From positions 1 through 20,707 of the IMG/VR virus record IMGVR_UViG_3300011116_000196: a stretch of DNA of 20,707 bases, one strand, 5' to 3'. This stretch comes from a virus. Position numbers and translations under genes: made by a program. Position 1 is the first letter of the stretch. Each line of letters opens with the position of its first letter. Shown in pieces: positions 6,445 to 15,100 of the stretch. The notes beneath the pieces were generated by a model. The model was not told where the DNA came from, made no database searches, and was given only the letters and a program-made list of their open reading frames with translations.

Positions 6445-7395
6445 ATGGCAGCAGAGCAAGAAGGCAAGATCGAAGTTGAAGTCGAGGGTGAAGGCCCAAC
6501 GGAAGTAGAGATTGTTGATGACCGTCCTGAAGAGGATAAGACTGCAAAGGCACTGAAGTACGACCCGGCAGATATCCCCGAGGACGAAGTCAGTCAGTAT
6601 TCAGACAATGTCAAGAAACGTATTGACAAGCTTACGCACGCTCGAAATGACGAGCGCCGTGCCAAGGAAGAGGCGCAGCGGGAGCGAGAAGCTGCTATTG
6701 CTTACGCAAAACAAATTGCGGAAGAAAATAATAAGCTGAAAGAAAAATTAACGACAGGAGAATCGACGTTAATAAAAACCATGCAATTCGCAACGGAAAA
6801 AGAATTATCTGAAGCGGAGCGTGAATATAAGGAAGCATTAGATAGTGCCGACTCGGATCGAATATTAAATGCTCAAAAAGCATTAAATATTGCGATGATG
6901 AAATCGGAGCGTGTTAAAAACTTTAAACCACAAGTTGCAGAAGTTCCGCAGCAACAGTTGCCACAGCAACAAACACCTGCTTATAATGAGCAAAATACTT
7001 ATCAAGACCGCAAGGCTGAACGCTGGAAGTCCGAAAATCCATGGTTCGGGCAGTCAGGTGAACCTGGGGTTGACGATGAGATGACATTTTTCGCAATGGG
7101 CCTGCACAAAAAGCTTACCCGGGAACATGGCGAACAATATGCTCTCACCGACGAGTATTACGAGAGGATCAACTCTCGCATAAGGGAGAAATTCCCTGAG
7201 AAGTTTGGCATTCAGGAAGAGCCAAGGGAAGTAACCAAACGTCCTGCTTCGGTGGTCGCCCCGGCAACGCGCAGTTCACCACCTAAAAAATTGAAACTGA
7301 CGGCCTCGGAAGCTGCTGCTGCCCGACGGATCGGAGTTCCGCTTGAAACTTACGCCAGAGAATTGGCAAAACTACGTATGGAAGGAAAGCTATGA
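6445..7395 (+). CDS. Scaffold-like head assembly protein, 316 aa
   Basis: A probable internal scaffold on which capsid protein assembles. ATG 6445 is preceded by an AAAGGAGT ribosome binding site at 6433-6440; an upstream in-frame start lacks one. The order is an acidic N-terminus (about 1-35), a strongly charged coiled coil (about 55-102), a Gln/Pro-rich linker, a conserved-looking WFGQ...MTFFAMGLHKKL...YYERINSRIREKFPEKF block, and a basic C-terminus with TASEAAAARRIGVPLETYARE that looks helix-turn-helix-like. Acidic coiled coils with a short basic C-terminal capsid-binding segment are typical of phage scaffolds, and the position just before the capsid genes agrees. No protease motif is seen. 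Confidence 0.68.
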   Translation: MAAEQEGKIEVEVEGEGPTEVEIVDDRPEEDKTAKALKYDPADIPEDEVSQYSDNVKKRIDKLTHARNDERRAKEEAQREREAAIAYAKQIAEENNKLKEKLTTGESTLIKTMQFATEKELSEAEREYKEALDSADSDRILNAQKALNIAMMKSERVKNFKPQVAEVPQQQLPQQQTPAYNEQNTYQDRKAERWKSENPWFGQSGEPGVDDEMTFFAMGLHKKLTREHGEQYALTDEYYERINSRIREKFPEKFGIQEEPREVTKRPASVVAPATRSSPPKKLKLTASEAAAARRIGVPLETYARELAKLRMEGKL

Positions 7396-7832
7396 GCCGC
7401 GAATCCCGTGAAGTACAGACCCGTGAAAACACGGAACGTCCGAAACAGTGGAGGCCGCCAAGCTCACTGCCTGATCCCACGCCCCGTGACGGGTGGCGAC
7501 ATCGTTGGGTAAGAACTGCGCTTAACGGCGTGGCTGACGCAAGGAATGTTGCGACACGACACCAAGATGGCTTCGAGCCATGTAAGTGGGAGGACTATCC
7601 AGAAGTAGCCCAAGCTCTGCTATCGACCGGTGCGAAGACCGGCAACATCGAAATTGGTGGATTAATGCTGTGTCGCGCTCCGATGGAAATGGTCGAGCAA
7701 CGTAATGGTTATTACCAGAAGCAAGCTCGGGAATGGATGCAGAGTGTGGACAGTAACTTTATGCGCGAAAATGATCCGAGGATGCCACTCTTTAATGAGA
7801 AGCGTTCAGAGGTCAGTTTCGGTAAGAGATAA
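7392..7832 (+). CDS. Conserved hypothetical phage protein, 146 aa
   Basis: Overlaps the scaffold-like gene by 4 bp (ATGA). The first 50 residues are polar, Arg/Pro-rich and probably disordered. The rest contains ARNVATRHQDGFEPCKWEDYPEV and a GNIEIGGLMLCRAPMEMVEQR segment that looks folded, ending in a charged tail. I do not recognise a named domain. Proteins with the GG-L-x-LC-R-x-P pattern occur in this position in related phages as far as I recall, so it is probably a head protein or assembly factor. No signal peptide or membrane segment is visible. Confidence 0.72.
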   Translation: MSRESREVQTRENTERPKQWRPPSSLPDPTPRDGWRHRWVRTALNGVADARNVATRHQDGFEPCKWEDYPEVAQALLSTGAKTGNIEIGGLMLCRAPMEMVEQRNGYYQKQAREWMQSVDSNFMRENDPRMPLFNEKRSEVSFGKR

Positions 7833-7852
7833 CCTCATTTGGAGTAAAGCAA

Positions 7853-8530
7853 ATGGCTTACCCGACTATTTCAGGCCCATATGGTCTGCGTCCGGTCAAT
7901 TTGATCGGCGGTCAGGTTTTTGCCGGAGCCACTCGCCAGCGCCGCATTTATGCATCAAGTGCTGAGAGCATTGGTTTTGGTGACCCTGTAAAGTTTGACA
8001 GCAACGGATGTATTGTTGTTTGTGACGAAACGACGGCTGCCCCTGTCACTGGTTTTGCCGGTGTGTTCATGGGCTGTACGTTTGTTTCTGCTGTGACTGG
8101 TCAGCCGACCTTCTCGCAGGCATGGATCAAAAACACATCAATTGCAAGCAACACAAACATCATTGCTTACATCTGTGAAGATCCAGATCAGTTGTTCCAG
8201 GTTTGCGGCGTAAGTGGCACGACGGTTGTTTCGACCACATCTGGTTTTACTTACTCAGATGTAGGCTTGAACGTCCAGATGGTTGCAAACACGCTGAATA
8301 CCACGACCAAAGACTCACGTTACGCAGTGAATATTGCATCCGGTGCAGTAACGGCAACTTATCCGTTGCGAGTTGTTGATGTGGTGCCTGATACGGCATT
8401 TACCTATAGCGGTACTCTGTACTATCCAGAAATTATTGTGAAGTTCAATGCTCCGTATGTTGCATCTAGCGGCGGCATTACATCCACAGTAACTGGCGGT
8501 CACGCGTACTACAACCCAGTTGGTCTGTAA
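7853..8530 (+). CDS. Probable capsid decoration or minor head protein, 225 aa
   Basis: Begins MAYPTISGPYGLRPVNLIGG and is rich in Thr, Ser, Val and Gly with short alternating hydrophobic stretches, indicating a beta-rich secreted-free structural protein. A TTGGAG ribosome binding site lies 20 bp after the previous stop. It directly precedes the capsid gene, the usual place for a head decoration protein. The GDPVKFDSNGCIVVCDETTAAPVTGFAGV region resembles the small beta barrels of decoration proteins, but I cannot name a family with certainty. It could also be a minor capsid or head-closure protein. Confidence 0.65.
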   Translation: MAYPTISGPYGLRPVNLIGGQVFAGATRQRRIYASSAESIGFGDPVKFDSNGCIVVCDETTAAPVTGFAGVFMGCTFVSAVTGQPTFSQAWIKNTSIASNTNIIAYICEDPDQLFQVCGVSGTTVVSTTSGFTYSDVGLNVQMVANTLNTTTKDSRYAVNIASGAVTATYPLRVVDVVPDTAFTYSGTLYYPEIIVKFNAPYVASSGGITSTVTGGHAYYNPVGL

Positions 8531-8541
8531 GGGGAACATAA

Positions 8542-9450
8542 ATGGCTATTTCACGCGCACAACTACTGAAAGAGCTGCTCCCCGGCCTGAACGCACTGTT
8601 CGGTCTTGAGTACGCTCGCTATGGCGAAGAACACAAAGAGATCTACGAAACCGAGACCTCTGAGCGTTCGTTTGAAGAGGAAACCAAGCTGTCTGGATTC
8701 TCGGCCGCACCGGTCAAGAACGAAGGCTCTGCGATTGCTTATGACAACGCGCAGGAAGCTTGGACGGCTCGCTACACCCATGAGACCATCGCTATGGGTT
8801 TCTCGATTACCGAAGAGGCAATCGAAGACAACCTGTACGATTCGCTCAGCTCACGTTATACCAAGGCGCTTGCTCGTGCCATGGCCTATACGAAGCAGGT
8901 GAAAGCCGCAGCAGTATTGAACAATGGATGGTCTTCGACCGTAACTTACGGTGACGGACAGCCTTTGTTCTCTATATCGCATCCTCTTGTATCGGGTGGT
9001 GTAAACAGCAATACGCCAGCAGTCCAGTCTGACTTGAATGAAACATCGTTGGAAAACGCTGTCATTCAAATCGCAGCATGGACGGATGAACGTGGTCTGT
9101 TGATCGCAGCTCGCCCACGCAAGCTGATTGTTCCTCCCAACCTCCAGTTCGTTGCAACTCGTTTATTGGAAACCGAACTCCGTGTCGGAACCAACGACAA
9201 CGATATCAACGCAATCAAGAACAATGGTTCGATCCCCGAGGGATACACCATTAACCACTTCTTGACTGATACCAACGGCTGGTTCCTTACCACCGACGTC
9301 CCTAATGGATTGAAGCACTTTGTGCGGACACCCATGCAGACAGGGATGGACGGGGACTTTGATACCGGCAACGTCCGTTACAAAGCCCGTGAGCGTTACA
9401 GCTTCGGCGTATCAGATCCTCTGGGCATCTTTGGAAGCCAAGGCGCCTAA
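8542..9450 (+). CDS. Major capsid protein, HK97-fold type, 302 aa
   Basis: The main head shell subunit. It has the features of the Mu gpT-like branch of HK97-fold capsid proteins: an N-terminal helix (RAQLLKELLPGLNALF), an extended charged E-loop-like region at about 30-60 (HKEIYETETSERSFEEETK), a long spine helix in ITEEAIEDNLYDSLSSRYTKALARAM, then LIVPPNLQFVATRLL in the peripheral domain and a final KARERYSFGVSDPLGIFGS. The length fits. It has an AGGGGAA ribosome binding site, follows the decoration-like gene by 11 bp and is followed by the only clear intrinsic terminator in the window, consistent with high expression of a gene cassette that ends here. Confidence 0.85.
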   Translation: MAISRAQLLKELLPGLNALFGLEYARYGEEHKEIYETETSERSFEEETKLSGFSAAPVKNEGSAIAYDNAQEAWTARYTHETIAMGFSITEEAIEDNLYDSLSSRYTKALARAMAYTKQVKAAAVLNNGWSSTVTYGDGQPLFSISHPLVSGGVNSNTPAVQSDLNETSLENAVIQIAAWTDERGLLIAARPRKLIVPPNLQFVATRLLETELRVGTNDNDINAIKNNGSIPEGYTINHFLTDTNGWFLTTDVPNGLKHFVRTPMQTGMDGDFDTGNVRYKARERYSFGVSDPLGIFGSQGA

Positions 9451-9467
9451 TTAGGTCGCTTGAGGAG

Positions 9468-9494
9468 AAAGGGGGTTGCAAAGCCCCCTTTTTT
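9468..9494 (+). terminator. Intrinsic (Rho-independent) terminator after the capsid gene
   Basis: Stem AAAGGGGG (9468-9475) pairs with CCCCCTTT (9484-9491) around an 8-nt loop, and the T-run continues to 9494. It lies 17 bp after the capsid stop codon. Confidence 0.9.
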
Positions 9495-9503
9495 ATTTAT
9501 ACT
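9476..9503 (+). promoter_or_regulatory. Candidate promoter overlapping the terminator
   Basis: TATACT (9498-9503, five of six -10 matches) is preceded after 16 nt by TTGCAA (9476-9481, four of six -35 matches), which lies in the terminator loop. Initiation near 9510 would give a transcript starting at the structured leader. The -35 match is modest. Confidence 0.4.
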
Positions 9504-9509
9504 CTTGGT

Positions 9510-9588
9510 ATCTGGGAAACCCAGCTTGTCAGACTGTCCCAGCAGACGATGCACCGATTGGCAAGCTACTTGTGCATAAGGATTTATC
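9510..9588 (+). promoter_or_regulatory. Structured 5' leader with predicted pseudoknot (riboswitch- or thermometer-like)
   Basis: Stem 1 pairs AGCTTGTCAG (9523-9532) with TTGGCAAGCT (9558-9567), ten pairs including two G-U. Its loop contains ATGCAC (9549-9554), perfectly complementary to GTGCAT (9572-9577), which directly precedes the AAGGA ribosome binding site (9578-9582). Together these make an H-type pseudoknot. An upstream hairpin CTGGG-AAA-CCCAG (9512-9524) competes with an alternative pairing of CTGGGA (9512-9517) to TCCCAG (9537-9542). The layout resembles translation-controlling leaders; the ligand or signal is unknown and I match it to no named family. Confidence 0.5.
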
Positions 9589-10071
9589 ATGGCTTTAGCT
9601 ACTACCTCAGCCGTCTGGCGTTCGACCGGCGGTGACTCCACACGTACCGCTTATGCTGGCTCCATGAAGATGGTTGCCCAGTTTTACGCATCTTGCGCTT
9701 CCAATCCTGGAACAAAACTTACCAAGTCTTCTGTAGACACCGGCAATGTCATTCTTCCTGCAAACGCAGTGGTAACTGACATCATCATCGTTGACGGCAC
9801 TGGCGCAAGCACGGCTCAGTTTGATATGGGCTACATCCGCTACAACGACACGACGGTTGGCGATGCAGATTGCTTGCTCAACAACGCTAAGGCAAATAGC
9901 GTTGGAGCGTTCAATATCATCTCTGCAACGTCTGGTGACTCAATTGGTGATGTGCTGTATTCCACTGGGTTGGTTTATCTAACCGGCGGTGCAGGTGACA
10001 CCATTGGCGGAGGTGCTGTTTCGGGCTATGTCGAGTATTTTGTCCGCGATAACGGCGCTGAAAACGTCTAA
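9589..10071 (+). CDS. Hypothetical virion-type protein, 160 aa
   Basis: First gene after the capsid terminator, preceded by the structured leader and an AAGGA ribosome binding site. The protein is rich in Gly, Ala, Thr and Ser with beta-strand patterns (NVILPANAVVTDIIIVDGTG, then GAGDTIGGGAVSGYVEYFV) and no charged core, typical of phage structural proteins. Neither a signal peptide nor a membrane helix is evident. I do not recognise a named family. Its separate promoter and leader suggest that its dose relative to capsid protein matters, for example as a decoration or head-fibre protein. Confidence 0.7.
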   Translation: MALATTSAVWRSTGGDSTRTAYAGSMKMVAQFYASCASNPGTKLTKSSVDTGNVILPANAVVTDIIIVDGTGASTAQFDMGYIRYNDTTVGDADCLLNNAKANSVGAFNIISATSGDSIGDVLYSTGLVYLTGGAGDTIGGGAVSGYVEYFVRDNGAENV

Positions 10072-10083
10072 TAGGAGCGCATC

Positions 10084-10392
10084 ATGGGGATGCAAACCGA
10101 TGTTCTTGCCAGTAAAGCAAGGACGAACGATGGGCAGTTGGTTGATCAAAATGACAACAATTTAGGAGCCGTTCGTGTCAAGGCTGTCTATATTGTTCCA
10201 ACACCATCATCTGGCGGATCAGTAGCTTTTATTGATGGTGGTGCATCTGGCACAACCAAAATGACGCTTAATGTTCCGAACAACACAACGGGCGGTTCTT
10301 ACTTCCTGTTGCCAGGTGAAGGCATGTTATTCCGTACCAATGTCTACGTAGACATTACAACGGTTGCTTCTGTCATGGTGTTCTATGGCTAA
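10084..10392 (+). CDS. Hypothetical small beta-rich phage protein, 102 aa
   Basis: Starts 12 bp after the preceding gene with an AGGAG ribosome binding site. It begins MGMQTDVLASKARTNDGQLV and contains VKAVYIVPTPSSGGSVAFIDGG and GSYFLLPGEGMLFRTNVYVDI, alternating hydrophobic beta strands that suggest a compact beta-sandwich. Similar short proteins next to capsid genes are common in tailed phages and usually unnamed. The last 8 bp overlap the following gene. A virion role is inferred from composition and position. Confidence 0.7.
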   Translation: MGMQTDVLASKARTNDGQLVDQNDNNLGAVRVKAVYIVPTPSSGGSVAFIDGGASGTTKMTLNVPNNTTGGSYFLLPGEGMLFRTNVYVDITTVASVMVFYG

Positions 10393-10639
10393 GACGCCAG
10401 CCTGGCAAAGGAAAGAAGGTAAAAACCCGTCCGGAGGTTTAAACGCCAAGGGACGGGCTTCTTATAACGCCGCCAATCCTGGCAAGCCTGGACTTAAACC
10501 TCCCCAGCCGGAAGGCGGATCGAGGAAGAAATCCTTTTGCAGCAGGATGGAAGGCATGAAGAAGAAGCTTACTTCTGCCAAAACCGCCAATGATCCCAAC
10601 AGCCGTATCAATAAAAGTCTCCGTGCATGGAAGTGCTAA
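10385..10639 (+). CDS. DUF6321-like phage protein, 84 aa
   Basis: ATG 10385 overlaps the preceding stop codon region by 8 bp; an upstream in-frame start at 10364 would overlap further and gives a less typical N-terminus. The sequence begins MAKTPAWQRKEGKNPSGGLN, followed by AKGRASYN and a Lys-rich SRKKSFCSRMEGMKKKL stretch ending in SLRAWKC, which I recognise as the pattern of DUF6321, a family of small basic phage proteins without assigned function. It is strongly basic, so nucleic-acid contact or packaging inside the virion is possible. The next gene starts immediately after its stop. Confidence 0.75.
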   Translation: MAKTPAWQRKEGKNPSGGLNAKGRASYNAANPGKPGLKPPQPEGGSRKKSFCSRMEGMKKKLTSAKTANDPNSRINKSLRAWKC

Positions 10640-10894
10640 ATGGAAACAGGTACGTTAGTTTGGAACTTAGTAACTTCCTTCTTTGTGGCGCTAGTCATGT
10701 TCATGATTAAGATGAACCACGATGAGCAGAAGCGGATTCAGATTCTGCTGAATCGAACTCGGGAGGAGATTGCCCGTGATCACATCACTCGTGCAGAAGT
10801 TAGACAGGATTTGGAAAAGATTATGGAACGCTTTGACTCAGGCATTGGAAGGCTTGAAGCAAAGATTGATGCACTTTCGGAAAGGAAAGCATGA
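10640..10894 (+). CDS. Small membrane-anchored coiled-coil protein, 84 aa
   Basis: Residues about 7-23 (VWNLVTSFFVALVMFMI) form a single membrane helix at the N-terminus. The remainder is a charged coiled coil (NRTREEIARDHITRAEVRQD and RLEAKIDALSERKA). The architecture fits a small inner-membrane phage protein, such as a holin-associated or spanin-like protein, but no lysis enzyme gene lies nearby to support that. It follows the DUF6321-like gene without a gap and overlaps the next start by 4 bp. The function is unassigned. Confidence 0.7.
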   Translation: METGTLVWNLVTSFFVALVMFMIKMNHDEQKRIQILLNRTREEIARDHITRAEVRQDLEKIMERFDSGIGRLEAKIDALSERKA

Positions 10895-11151
10895 TGGCCC
10901 GAATGAACAAAGATGATCCAAGGCAAGGTCGCGGCTATCACGGCGACTCTCCCTACAACCCAAACTTTGACATGGTGCCGACCATGAAAGAGCGTGGTGC
11001 AATGCAGCAAGAAGCGGAAGATGCAAAGCTACGCAAGATGGATAAGCGCCCCGAGCTTGGAAAGATGTTTAAGAATGGCGGCTATGTTCGTGCAGCAGAT
11101 GGCTGTGCCAAGCGTGGAAAAACCAAAGGAACAATGGTTGTAATGAAATAA
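10891..11151 (+). CDS. Small basic protein with C-terminal DGCAKRGKTKG tag, 86 aa
   Basis: Start ATG overlaps the previous stop by 4 bp, with an AAAGGA ribosome binding site. The N-terminal half (NKDDPRQGRGYHGDSPYNPN) is polar and probably disordered. Residues 63-86 contain GGYVRAADGCAKRGKTKG and then TMVVMK, a basic tag shared with three other proteins in this window. Its TAA stop is the first three bases of the 24-bp palindrome at 11149-11172. No enzyme motif is visible. The tag suggests a shared partner or location, perhaps nucleic acid or the virion interior, which is inference. Confidence 0.72.
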   Translation: MMARMNKDDPRQGRGYHGDSPYNPNFDMVPTMKERGAMQQEAEDAKLRKMDKRPELGKMFKNGGYVRAADGCAKRGKTKGTMVVMK

Positions 11152-11172
11152 CTCCGCCAATTGGCGGAGTTA
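11149..11172. repeat. Perfect 24-bp palindrome, copy 2
   Basis: Arm TAACTCCGCCAA plus its reverse complement, identical to bases 1572-1595. Here it is intergenic, starting with the stop codon of the upstream gene and ending 16 bp before the next start. It could form a stable hairpin in the mRNA, but no T-run follows, so it is not a classical terminator. Confidence 0.85.
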
Positions 11173-11188
11173 ACCTGTGGAGCAGGCT

Positions 11189-11764
11189 ATGAAACGCAAA
11201 ACAAAGAAGTACGCAGGGGGTGAACTTATAGATTCCTTCTCTGAGTTTCAGGGATTCGGCCAGATGGGTCCAAGGACGATCCAAGAGGATATCAATGCCC
11301 AGGCTGAAGAAGAAAAACGCCGACCAAAAAAGGAAAGCGTCTCACTGGCGGAGTTTGAAGAGCCTGCAACTGCTGGATTTAGCAGGACCGCCACGAAGGT
11401 GGAAACACCTAAGCCTGAAAAAGCACCGATTGTTACCAAAGAGCAGATGCAAAAAGCTGGCTTTGACAATCTGCGTGACTACCTGAATGCTCAGAAAGGG
11501 TTGACCCGACGAGGTGAGACAAAGCCCGCCAGCCAGACGAAATCGTCTGGTCCATCTCTGTCATCGTACGATCCAGACCCGCGGGCTGCTCGATCAACCA
11601 ACGTCAGTTACCTACGCAAAGATCGCTTTGGCATGGAGCCTGACATGTATATTGCTCGCCGCCGGATGAAAGAAGGTTTCAAGTCGGGTGGTAAAGTAGG
11701 ATCAGCATCAAGCCGCGGTGACGGGATTGCCAAGCGTGGTAAAACCAAGGGCAGGATTATCTGA
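11189..11764 (+). CDS. Basic protein with C-terminal DGIAKRGKTKG tag, 191 aa
   Basis: I chose ATG 11189 because GGAG lies at 11179-11182; the GTG at 11177 is an alternative only 17 bp from the palindrome centre. The protein begins MKRKTKKYAGGELIDSFSEF. It is polar and charged, with a Lys/Pro/Glu-rich middle (about 35-120) that is probably disordered and a more structured DRFGMEPDMYIARRRMKEGF at about 146-165. Residues 167-191 carry the tag (GGKVGSASSRGDGIAKRGKT, then KGRII). The stop overlaps the next start (TGATG). I do not recognise a named family beyond the tag. Confidence 0.72.
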   Translation: MKRKTKKYAGGELIDSFSEFQGFGQMGPRTIQEDINAQAEEEKRRPKKESVSLAEFEEPATAGFSRTATKVETPKPEKAPIVTKEQMQKAGFDNLRDYLNAQKGLTRRGETKPASQTKSSGPSLSSYDPDPRAARSTNVSYLRKDRFGMEPDMYIARRRMKEGFKSGGKVGSASSRGDGIAKRGKTKGRII

Positions 11765-12135
11765 TGGATAAGGTAGGCCGAGTCATGCGAGAGTTCAAGG
11801 AAGGCAAGCTTAAGTCTTCCTCGGGCCAGAAAGTTACCAACCCCAAGCAAGCGATTGCTATTGGATTATCGGAGCAGAGAGCTATGAAAGGTTACAAAGC
11901 AGGTGGCGAATCAAAAGCCATGGTAAAGAAAGAGATCTCTTTCATGAAAGAGAAGGGCGCCCCCAAGCCCATGATCAAGCACGAAAAGGCTGAGATGAAG
12001 GGCATGAAGGAAGGCGGATTTATGGCGAGCAAGATGGGCTCGGTGAAAACCGCTGCTCCTAGCCGCGATGGTGTTGCAGCCAAGGGTAAAACCAAAGGCA
12101 CCATGGTGAAGATGCGTAAAGGTGGTTGCGCTTAA
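11764..12135 (+). CDS. DUF6496-like basic protein with tag, 123 aa
   Basis: Begins MDKVGRVMREFKEGKLKSSS and continues GQKVTNPKQAIAIGLSEQRA, the signature of DUF6496, a family found in phages and bacteria with no known reaction. The middle is Lys/Met-rich (FMKEKGAPKPMIKHEKAEMK) and the C-terminal part (about 91-123) holds the shared tag as RDGVAAKGKTKG, followed by a further basic TMVKMRKGGCA. It is highly basic throughout. Its start overlaps the previous stop by 1 bp. A DNA- or RNA-binding or internal virion role is inferred from charge. Confidence 0.78.
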   Translation: MDKVGRVMREFKEGKLKSSSGQKVTNPKQAIAIGLSEQRAMKGYKAGGESKAMVKKEISFMKEKGAPKPMIKHEKAEMKGMKEGGFMASKMGSVKTAAPSRDGVAAKGKTKGTMVKMRKGGCA

Positions 12136-12141
12136 TTCGAC

Positions 12142-15100
12142 ATGTCAACCAGTGCTGATGCAAACGCAGCTCAGATTACTGAGCTGTACCGGACAGTCCT
12201 GGGTCGGAATCCTGATCCAGGATCGGTCGATTATTGGGATAGCACCGGATTAAGCGTTGACCAAGTCAAGGCAGAGTTAGAAGGCGCCAGGGATGCGCCA
12301 GGCTCTGCGGAAAACCTACTGTTTTCCAAGAACCAAGCAATACTGAAAGACATTAATGGTCTAGCCAAAGATAAGCAGGTATCTTTTGCTGACATCATTA
12401 ATTATGCAAAAACCAAAAACATTCCATACGCCAATATAGTAACGGCGCTGGAAGTTGCTATCCCAGACGTAACGATACCTGCTTTACAGTACGAACAAGA
12501 CAGGCAAGCCTTATCAAAGTATGCCGACGCCAAAGGCCAAGTTAATTTGGTTGACGCGATACGTGCCGCCTCAGAAGCTAGCGTTAGCACACAAAATCTT
12601 TCTAAATTTTTTGGCCTCACGCCGGAAAAGCTTGCAGAGACTATTGAAAATAATGCTTTGTCATTAGCGGACGCAAAGCTATTTGATACGGTTTCTACAG
12701 ATGCTGTATCAAGTCTTACGGGTGCAAAGCTAGCTCTACTTAATCAAAGTAAGACTGACTCCAGTATTTACGCGGACCTGCGAACTGCGAAAGGTAACGC
12801 AGACAATATCACCTACCCACAGGCGTTTGGCGTTGCAGAAAAGTATGGACTTACTGATGATCAGCTAGCTCCTTACATCGGCGTTAAGCCAGCCGACATA
12901 GCAAAATATAGAACAACGACAACGATACAAAACAAGTTGTCGGATGCAAAGCAATCAGGCGATAAATTGACGCTTGATGAAATACTAGGCATCCAGAAAG
13001 AAACGTCATACACAATTGAAGACTTTGTGAACAGTTTCTTTAGCGATACGCCTGAACAGAAGACAGCTTTGTTGCAGCGTCTTGCCGCCAGGGATTCACT
13101 GACGCCTGCCTTGAAGGGAGCACAGGATGCTATTGAAGGCATGGTCGATACCAAGACCAATGCTATTGATCCAAATAAATTGTATGACTACGCCAAAGCA
13201 AATAACTTAACGGCGGCACAAATTGCTGGGCTGGTAAATCAGACACCAGAAGGGTTAGGCAATCTGTTTAACGAAGTATCGCAGCGACGCACATTAAACA
13301 CTTTAGCAAGCGACGGGTTGTCTTATGAAGAAGTGTTGGGCGAGATAGGCAAATCAAACCTATCAATAGATGATTTTGTAACCAAGTATCTATCGCCAAC
13401 AAACAAAGAACAATACATTAACGAGTTAAAAACCGAGAGTTCTTTTACGCCTGCTGAGAGGCAGATACGTGAGGCGTATAGAGGTGCTGGTGTAAAGACG
13501 CTGGACGCAGCGCTTGGATTTGCAAGCGAGCAAGGACTATCCGATGCAGACGCCATACGAATTCTTGGTTTAAATACAGATGACGTTAGTGGGTTGCGAC
13601 GCAATCAATTCATCACACAGGGTCTGAACCAAGCCAAAGGGACAGACAATTTGTTGACTTATGACGAGGTGTACAACTACGCCAAAGCAAATAACATATC
13701 TACTGACGAGCTTATGAATTACATAAGCACGCCAGAAAATCGGGCAGATCAGCGAAAGAGCTACGAAGCATACGTCACAGAAATTGAAGCGGACGCCAAA
13801 CGCACGCCAGCAGAAAGAATTAGTACACAGTTGACTGACCTAACAAGCGGTGGCACTAAGTTTGGAACCTGGGATCGTAACAGTGGTTGGAACCATCATC
13901 TGCAAAAGATGACTGATTACCTGACAGGTCTTGGCGTCACAGATTTACGCAACATAGCTACCAGGGTAGAAAACCGTAAATTTACAGACTTTGTGGAAAA
14001 AGTAAGTGGCGATAATGTAATACAGGAAGAAGAAGAGGTATCAAGACCAGCAACCATTTACTTCGACAAAGTAACAGGTAAAGAATTACAAACTGTTCGT
14101 GGTGCTAATGCGCCATGGGAGTTTGGTTCTGAAGGTTCTGGCAAAGGGAGTACCGGTTATTTCTTGGCTCCAGCCCAGGGTGGGGTGGGTGTAACAAGCC
14201 AGTGGCGTGAGAAGTACGGAGTAAAGGAATACGCTTTACCGGTAGCCATGATTGCAGCTTTTGCTGCTCCATATTTATTACCTGAACTCATAGGGACGGC
14301 GACCGGATTAACAGCGGCAGAGGCTGCTTCATTGGGATTATCTGGAGGAACAGGTTTAGCAGGGGCGTTAAACGCAGCAGGGCTTTCGGTATCGGCAGCC
14401 AATCTTACGGCGGCAGCAATTGTGAATGGAGTTTATAACGGCACCGTAACGGAAGCGGCAGGTGGTGATTTTGAGAAAGGTTTTATATCGGGCGTTGCTC
14501 CAGTTGTAGGATCAATAGCGGCCGACTACGCTATATCAAATGGATTTTCAAATATGACTGCACGGGCTGTAGGTAGTGCAGTCTCACAGTTAGTAGCTAA
14601 CGGGTCTATCAATTTAAATACATTAACGGTACAAACATTAAGTCCCGAGGTAACAAAACAAATTGTCGAAGCCACGAATGGGGCTATAACGGCAAATCAA
14701 GCTAAGTTTCTGCTTACAACGGCATTAACGGGCGGCGATAATATTCCATCGCTAGCTAAGTTAACGTCAAATCCTGGAGCGGTATTCAACTTTGTTAATG
14801 ACAACCGAGGGCTCATTGATGAGATTGCATCCGGCAAAGTAGGAAGCCAGTTATCAGGCAAACTCAATGTTGGGTCATTGACCGACGATCAGCAGACATT
14901 CTTTGCAAACTTGGCTAACAACGACAATATCCAAGTTGCTGGATTACGTGTAGACCCAGAGCTTATGGAAGCTCAGGCAAAGCTGGAGGCTATGTCGGCT
15001 GCGGCAGAAGTGATTGGCGAAAAGATGAAAACGATGGATGATGCCGCCATCCGCCAGATTGCAGAAGCAGGTGGTTTGAAGCTTTCAGATGAAATAACGG

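Noticed and set aside
14098-14140. GTTC-N5-GTTC in the giant gene
   Set aside because: Wrong spacing for a LexA box and located in mid-gene.
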